Assembly: GCF_008710135.1 (NCBI RefSeq)
Contig: NZ_VYKK01000020.1
Location: forward strand, 53,989-117,988
Reading direction: 5' to 3'
Source of the DNA: Paenibacillus spiritus
GTDB lineage: Bacteria; Bacillota; Bacilli; Paenibacillales; Paenibacillaceae
Length of the DNA stretch: 64,000 nt
Part shown: positions 59,581 through 64,000 of the stretch, piece after piece
Layout: each line of letters begins with the position of its first letter
How positions within the stretch are numbered: the first letter of the stretch is position 1
Translations under genes and position numbers: made by a program
The notes under the pieces: generated by a model
Seen by the model: only the letters and a program-made list of their open reading frames with translations
Databases searched by the model: none
What the model was told of the DNA's origin: nothing

Positions 59581-59697
59581 GCGGGACGGAAGCAGGAAGG
59601 AACGGATTTGAGCCGATGACATGCAAGTCCCGCCGGACGGCCGCGGTATGTCGGGCTTATGGGATTTGGCATTTCGCGGGAAGTAGGAGGAAACGAA

Positions 59698-61650
59698 GTG
59701 GCGCGTTATTTTAATGGTAAAGAAGTGGAGCTGCTGGCCCCGGCCGGCACCTTCGAGATCTTCAAGGAGGTCATCGAAGCCAATTGCGACGCCGTCTATC
59801 TCGGCGGGCCGGTTCTCAACATGCGCATGATGCGCAAAGGGTATAATCTGTCGCATGCCGAGATGGAAGAGGCGGTAGAGACCGCGCACGGTCTGGGCAA
59901 GAAGCTCTATGTGACCGTCAATAATCTGTTCAGCGAAGCCGACGTGGAAGAAGCCCGGACGTATCTGCGGTTCCTCGACCGTATCGGGCCGGATGCCTTG
60001 ATCGTTCAGGATATGGCCGTGCTGTCGCTGATCCGCGAGATGGGAGTCGGTCTTCCGGTGCACGCCTCCGTCATGATGAATGTGCATAATCTGGAGATGA
60101 TCCGCGCCCTGGGCGAGCTCGGCGTGACGCGGACGGTGCTGTCCCGCGAGATGGATCTCGCCGCGGCGAAGCTGCTGCACGGGCTGACGGGGATGGAGCT
60201 GGAATATTTCGTCCACGGCGATATGTGCTCCGTCCACGGCGCGAACTGCTACTTCAGTTCCCATGTGTTCGGCATGAGCAGCAACCGGGGCAAATGCATG
60301 AAGCCCTGCCGCTGGGACTACCGGGTGAAGAAGGACGGCCGCGTCTACCCCGCGGAGTATCCGCTGGCGGTCAAGGATATGTATATGTACGAGCACCTGC
60401 CGGAGCTGATCGACTCGGGGATTACCTCTTTCAAAATCGAGGGCCGGATGCGCGACAAGGATTTCATGGTCATGCTGGTCAATGCTTATGGCGACGCCAT
60501 CGACCGCTACATCGACGATCCGGCGGGCTTCGACCGCGCGCTGGAGGCCAAGCTGCTGTACGACAACCGCAAGCGGGACTTCTCGACCGGCTATGCCTTT
60601 GGCAAGCCGGGCCTTGCCAACATCAACCGCCGCTACGAAGGAACCGGCAAATTCTACAGTACCGGCAAGGTGTTCAGCACACCGACCGCCGAGCGGGAGT
60701 TGAGCGGGAAACGGGTGGACGAGCTGCGGCAGGCGCTGGTCGAAGCGGCCGCTTCCCGGATGGCAAGACGCGGCGCTGATGCGGGCGCGGGCGCGGTTGG
60801 GGTCCGTGTGAACAACATGGAGCAGGCGCGGACCGCTCTCCGGCACGGAGCGGATTATTTGTACTTGTCCGGGGATGTGTATGAACCGGACCGTCCGTTC
60901 ACGAAGCGGGATATTCTGGAGCTTGGCGCCGCCAAGGGCGGAACGAAGCTGGTGCTCGGTCTGCCCCGGATGATGACCGAGCTGCATTTTGACCAATATG
61001 ACCAACTGCTGATCCGCGGCGATCGTCTGCCGATCGACGGCATTCTGGTTACGAACCTGGGCGCGCTGCGGCGGTACCGTCAGGCCGGTTATCCGCTCAT
61101 CGGCGATACGAGTCTCAATATCTATAATCATGTGGCGGCCGCCCAGTATGCGGAATGGGGCCTGGAACGGATTGCGGTGTCGCAGGAGATGACGCTGGAG
61201 CATTATGCTTCGTTCGTGTCCGGAACCGACGTTCCGATGGAGATGGTCGTGCACGGAACGCCGGCGCTGATGTATATGGAGCATGATCTCTATGCGAACG
61301 CCGACGGAGCGGAGCCGATCGCCGAAGAAGACAACCGGTTCGTGCCGAACCGCGTGCTGGTGCTGAAGACCGACCAGGGCGAGAATCCGGTCTACCGGGA
61401 CCAGCACGGACGCTGCCATCTGCTGATGGCCAAGGAGCTGAATTATCTGCCGCTGGTTCCGGAGATCCGGGCGCTTGGCGTCTCGGTATTCCGGATTGAG
61501 GGAGCGACGTACCGGCCCGAAGAACTGGGCATCATTCTGGATGCGTACCGGCAGGCGCTGAGCGGCGGCGGACAGCATGCCGCCGAAGCGGCGGGGATGC
61601 TTGAACCGCTGTATGCGGGCTATACGCTCGGCTCGCTGCAATTCAATTAA
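59698..61650 (+). CDS. Peptidase U32-family protein with Fe-S-type cysteines
   Basis: A 650-residue protein of the U32 family. KEVELLAPAGTFEIFKEVIEANCDAVYLGG opens the domain, SREMDLAAAKLLHG follows, and HGDMCSVHGANCYFSSHVFGMSSNRGKCMKPCRWDY holds four Cys that ligate an Fe-S cluster in UbiU/UbiV, TrhP and RlhA. The C-terminal third is a second, diverged domain (GGADYLYLSGDVYEPDRP). The proven members of this family are hydroxylases acting on RNA or quinone intermediates, not peptidases. GTG at 59698 follows TAGGAGGAAACG. An ATG at 59659 is less well placed. It is close to the UbiA gene, so a role in quinone chemistry is worth testing. Confidence 0.87.
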   Translation: MARYFNGKEVELLAPAGTFEIFKEVIEANCDAVYLGGPVLNMRMMRKGYNLSHAEMEEAVETAHGLGKKLYVTVNNLFSEADVEEARTYLRFLDRIGPDALIVQDMAVLSLIREMGVGLPVHASVMMNVHNLEMIRALGELGVTRTVLSREMDLAAAKLLHGLTGMELEYFVHGDMCSVHGANCYFSSHVFGMSSNRGKCMKPCRWDYRVKKDGRVYPAEYPLAVKDMYMYEHLPELIDSGITSFKIEGRMRDKDFMVMLVNAYGDAIDRYIDDPAGFDRALEAKLLYDNRKRDFSTGYAFGKPGLANINRRYEGTGKFYSTGKVFSTPTAERELSGKRVDELRQALVEAAASRMARRGADAGAGAVGVRVNNMEQARTALRHGADYLYLSGDVYEPDRPFTKRDILELGAAKGGTKLVLGLPRMMTELHFDQYDQLLIRGDRLPIDGILVTNLGALRRYRQAGYPLIGDTSLNIYNHVAAAQYAEWGLERIAVSQEMTLEHYASFVSGTDVPMEMVVHGTPALMYMEHDLYANADGAEPIAEEDNRFVPNRVLVLKTDQGENPVYRDQHGRCHLLMAKELNYLPLVPEIRALGVSVFRIEGATYRPEELGIILDAYRQALSGGGQHAAEAAGMLEPLYAGYTLGSLQFN

Positions 61651-61691
61651 GACCGGATTGTGCCGGTGTTCACATAAGGAGGAACCGCGAT

Positions 61692-62972
61692 ATGGAGGAT
61701 TACACGATCGGCCGCGAAGCGGTCGCAGCGAAACGGCGTCGGTATTTCTATCCGTGCACACAGCATTTCTACCGAAACGCACCCCAGATTGTCCAGGGGG
61801 AGATGCAGTATTTGTACGATGAGAACGGCAAGAAATACACCGATTTCTTCGCCGGCGTCTCGGTGGTGGCCTGCGGGCACTGCAACCCGGCCATTACCTC
61901 GGCGACCATTGCCCAGCTCCAGCGGCTTCAGCATACGACGACGATCTATCTGACCCAGCCGAATGTCGACCTGGCCGAACGGCTGGCCGAGATTCTGCCG
62001 GGGAATCTGCGGCGGAGCTTCTTCGTCAACAGCGGTTCGGAGGCGAACGAGGGCGCGATGCTGCTAGCCCGGCGGCATACCGGCCGGAAGGGCTTCATCG
62101 CCCTGGAGAGCGGGCTTCACGGCCGCACGAATCTGACGATGAGCGTAACGGGGCTGCCGATGTGGCGGACGGACCCTTATCTGGACCCGGATGTCCGCTT
62201 CATCCGGCGTCCGTACGATCCGGAGCTGGGCTCCGAGGAGGCAGCCGCACGCTCGCTGGCGGACCTGGAGCGGGTGCTGGCGGAGCACGGGGATTCCATT
62301 GCCGCGATGATCGCGGAGCCGATTCAGGGCAACGGCGGCATGATTATGCCGCATGAATCCTATTTCCGAGAAGCCGCCGAGCTGTTGAGACGCCACGGCG
62401 CGCTGCTGATCTTCGACGAAATCCAGACCGGCTTCGGCCGGACCGGGCGCATGTTCGCCATGGAGCATTTCGGGGTGGTTCCCGATATCGTCAGCATGGC
62501 CAAGGCGCTGGGCAACGGCGTTCCGGTGGCTGCATTCGCGGCCTCGGACGAGGTCGCCGCATCGCTGAACTCGCCGTCGGCCTCCACCTTCGGAGGCAAT
62601 CCGGTCTCGGCGATTACCGCGCTGGCCGTGCTCGACTATATGGCCGACCAGCGGCTTCCCGAACGCGCGGAACGGCTGGGGGCGAAGCTGAAGGAAGGAC
62701 TGGCCGGGCTGAAGGAGCGCTATCCCGGATTGATCCGCGACGTCCGGGGCGCCGGTCTTATGCTTGGGGCCGAGCTGGGCGGAGCGGAGGCCGGCGAAGC
62801 GGCAGAGCTGACGGACGAAGTGCTGGAGCGGATGAAAGACCGCGGCTTCATCATCGGGAAGAATGGAACCGGCCGCAATGTGCTGGCCTTCCAGCCGCCG
62901 CTGATTCTGGCCGAGGCGGATATTCAGGACATGCTGAAGACGCTGGACAGTGTGCTGGCCGAGCTGGCATGA
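61692..62972 (+). CDS. Class III PLP-dependent aminotransferase
   Basis: A 426-residue enzyme. PLP-binding Lys271 lies in VSMAKALGNGVP; SGSEANEGAM, TFGGNPVSAI, DEIQTGFGRTG and AEPIQGNGG are class III hallmarks. Its closest family look is with alanine-glyoxylate or aspartate-aminotransferase-type subgroups, but the substrate cannot be told from sequence. ATG at 61692 follows AAGGAGGAACC. It is 42 bp after the U32 gene and 62 bp before UbiA, so the three are probably co-expressed. Confidence 0.88.
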   Translation: MEDYTIGREAVAAKRRRYFYPCTQHFYRNAPQIVQGEMQYLYDENGKKYTDFFAGVSVVACGHCNPAITSATIAQLQRLQHTTTIYLTQPNVDLAERLAEILPGNLRRSFFVNSGSEANEGAMLLARRHTGRKGFIALESGLHGRTNLTMSVTGLPMWRTDPYLDPDVRFIRRPYDPELGSEEAAARSLADLERVLAEHGDSIAAMIAEPIQGNGGMIMPHESYFREAAELLRRHGALLIFDEIQTGFGRTGRMFAMEHFGVVPDIVSMAKALGNGVPVAAFAASDEVAASLNSPSASTFGGNPVSAITALAVLDYMADQRLPERAERLGAKLKEGLAGLKERYPGLIRDVRGAGLMLGAELGGAEAGEAAELTDEVLERMKDRGFIIGKNGTGRNVLAFQPPLILAEADIQDMLKTLDSVLAELA

Positions 62973-63033
62973 CGCACCGCCATGTCCACCTCCGGCGGGA
63001 GGATGTGCCAACACACGGAAAGAAGGGACTCAT

Positions 63034-63915
63034 TTGGCCGTAATTCATCTGTTCAAAACCACCACGACAAAGCTGAGAATGTTCGGCGAACTGGTCATGT
63101 TCTCGCATACCCTGTTCTCGCTGCCCTTTGCGATCATCTCGATGGTCTGGGCGGCGGGCGGCTGGCCGTCCGGCCGTGTCATGCTGTGGGGGCTGATTGC
63201 CCTGATCGGGGCCCGCAACGGCGCCAACGCCTTCAACCGGCTGGCCGACCGCGAATTTGACGAATGGAATCCGCGCACGGCTCATCGCCATCTTCCCCAG
63301 CGGCTGCTGCGGAAGAAGGAAGTTGCCCTATTCATTGCGGTCAACTACCTGATTCTGATCATTGCGGCCGGGATGCTGAACCCGCTCTGTCTGGTGCTCT
63401 CACCGGTCGCTATTCTGCTGGTGACGGTGTATTCCTACACCAAACGGTTCACCTATCTGAGCCACTTGTACCTGGGATTTGTGATTGCTTCCGCGCCGAT
63501 CGGCGCCTGGTTCGCCGTAACGGGCCGGTTCGCCTTCACGCCGTTCGTCATCGGGACGGTCGTCATGCTCTGGATCGCCGGATTCGATATTATCTACGGC
63601 ACTCAGGATATTGATTTTGACCGCAAGCACGGCCTCTTCTCGATCCCCAGCTACTTCGGACTGAAGAACGCGCTCCGCATTGCCCAGGGCCTGCATCTGG
63701 TGATGGTGCTGCTGCTGCTGTTTCTGTACGCCTACCGGGATCTCGGCTGGCTCTATCTGGCGGGAATCGGGATCGCAACGCTGCTGCTGATGACGGAACA
63801 CCGGATCATCCGGCCGCATAACCGCCGGCTCATGAAGCTGGCCTCCTATAATCTCAATCAAGTCATCAGCATGGTCATTCTGGGGTTCACCCTGGCGGAT
63901 TTCTTTATCGCATAA
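63034..63915 (+). CDS. UbiA-family prenyltransferase (MqnP/ubiA_other type)
   Basis: A 293-residue membrane protein with about nine helices. The first polar motif NAFNRLADREFDEWNPRT matches N-x-x-x-D-x-x-x-D of UbiA, and the second is YGTQDIDFDRKHGLFSIP. These bind Mg-prenyl diphosphate. The pattern is of the ubiA_other group, including menaquinone-pathway MqnP. Start is TTG 63034 after AAAGAAGGGAC. It ends the window's gene run, before the insertion-sequence end. Quinone biosynthesis is inferred from the family. Confidence 0.88.
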   Translation: MAVIHLFKTTTTKLRMFGELVMFSHTLFSLPFAIISMVWAAGGWPSGRVMLWGLIALIGARNGANAFNRLADREFDEWNPRTAHRHLPQRLLRKKEVALFIAVNYLILIIAAGMLNPLCLVLSPVAILLVTVYSYTKRFTYLSHLYLGFVIASAPIGAWFAVTGRFAFTPFVIGTVVMLWIAGFDIIYGTQDIDFDRKHGLFSIPSYFGLKNALRIAQGLHLVMVLLLLFLYAYRDLGWLYLAGIGIATLLLMTEHRIIRPHNRRLMKLASYNLNQVISMVILGFTLADFFIA

Positions 63916-63952
63916 AAGGAGGAGCCCGGCGCTCCTGCCCATAGAGAAACGA

Positions 63953-64000
63953 CTAGAGGCTGTCCCAAAAGTAGATATTTCTAAGCTGAGAGGGACCACC
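63953..64000 (+). mobile_element. Beginning of an insertion sequence (left terminus)
   Basis: CTAG then AGGCTGTCCCAAAAGTAGA matches the segment at 12230. A terminal-inverted-repeat-like start and the CTAG next to it suggest an insertion sequence whose transposase lies beyond the window end. The family was not determined. Confidence 0.65.

Noticed and set aside
58972..61782. 936-residue minus-strand open frame
   Set aside because: It lies antisense to ecfT and the U32 gene, which have clear family motifs and ribosome-binding sites. High GC makes stop codons rare on the opposite strand.

Overview
The window looks like chromosome of a GC-rich Paenibacillus-type Firmicute. The reasons are strong Shine-Dalgarno sites, consensus sigma-A promoters, many intrinsic terminators, three Firmicute-style riboswitches (TPP, T-box, cobalamin), a secreted xyloglucanase with S-layer homology domains, and many GTG/TTG starts. 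Placement below family level is inference. Long antisense ORFs are common because of the base composition and were treated as shadows.

Layout. 1-3120: TPP-riboswitch thiamine-precursor genes and a divergent CorA-like membrane protein. 3313-12166: a flavin-fold stress protein, an EAL protein, an ArsR/SmtB repressor, a 1324-residue GH74 xyloglucanase with SLH anchor, and a CadA-type metal ATPase with an SmtB-like operator. 12230-18381: an insertion-sequence end remnant, ldh, ccdC-like, a GlsB-type gene, pgl and a large membrane hydrolase. 18500-21869: sulfate uptake operon sbp-cysT-cysW-yezD. 21964-28850: stress and housekeeping genes (DUF421, nnr, Mn catalase, SDR, DUF4269). 28948-33855: an overlapping three-gene set headed by a 1238-residue protein with four AAA+ modules, the best candidate for an undescribed system. 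33889-39704: GNAT, serine dehydratase, small conserved genes, a low-complexity HNH protein and an AAC(3)-like acetyltransferase. 40027-40606: two dense repeat structures. 40624-42438: T-box-controlled serS with an unusual insertion. 44087-50640: nrdD-nrdG-nrdA-nrdB behind a cobalamin riboswitch and terminator, with an 11-bp-phased TCCACA array upstream. 51385-55891: tRNA-Thr, hypothetical genes, an Fnr-type promoter serving a 32-residue peptide and a hydrolase, and an HD-GYP protein. 56090-63915: NusG-II protein, Gx transporter, complete ECF module, U32 protein, class III aminotransferase and UbiA-type prenyltransferase. At 63953 an insertion sequence appears to begin; its terminal sequence matches the remnant at 12230.

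How the genes work together. Two anaerobiosis cues (TGTGA-N6-TCACA-type sites) sit before the hydrolase pair and the ECF operon, and an oxygen-independent NrdDG lies nearby. The cobalamin switch implies a B12-dependent class II reductase elsewhere in the genome. A recurring oddity is expansion of low-complexity GC-rich sequence in and around genes: the SerRS arm, the HNH linker, the Nnr insertion, an Arg-Glu-Ser repeat and an 18-bp minisatellite.
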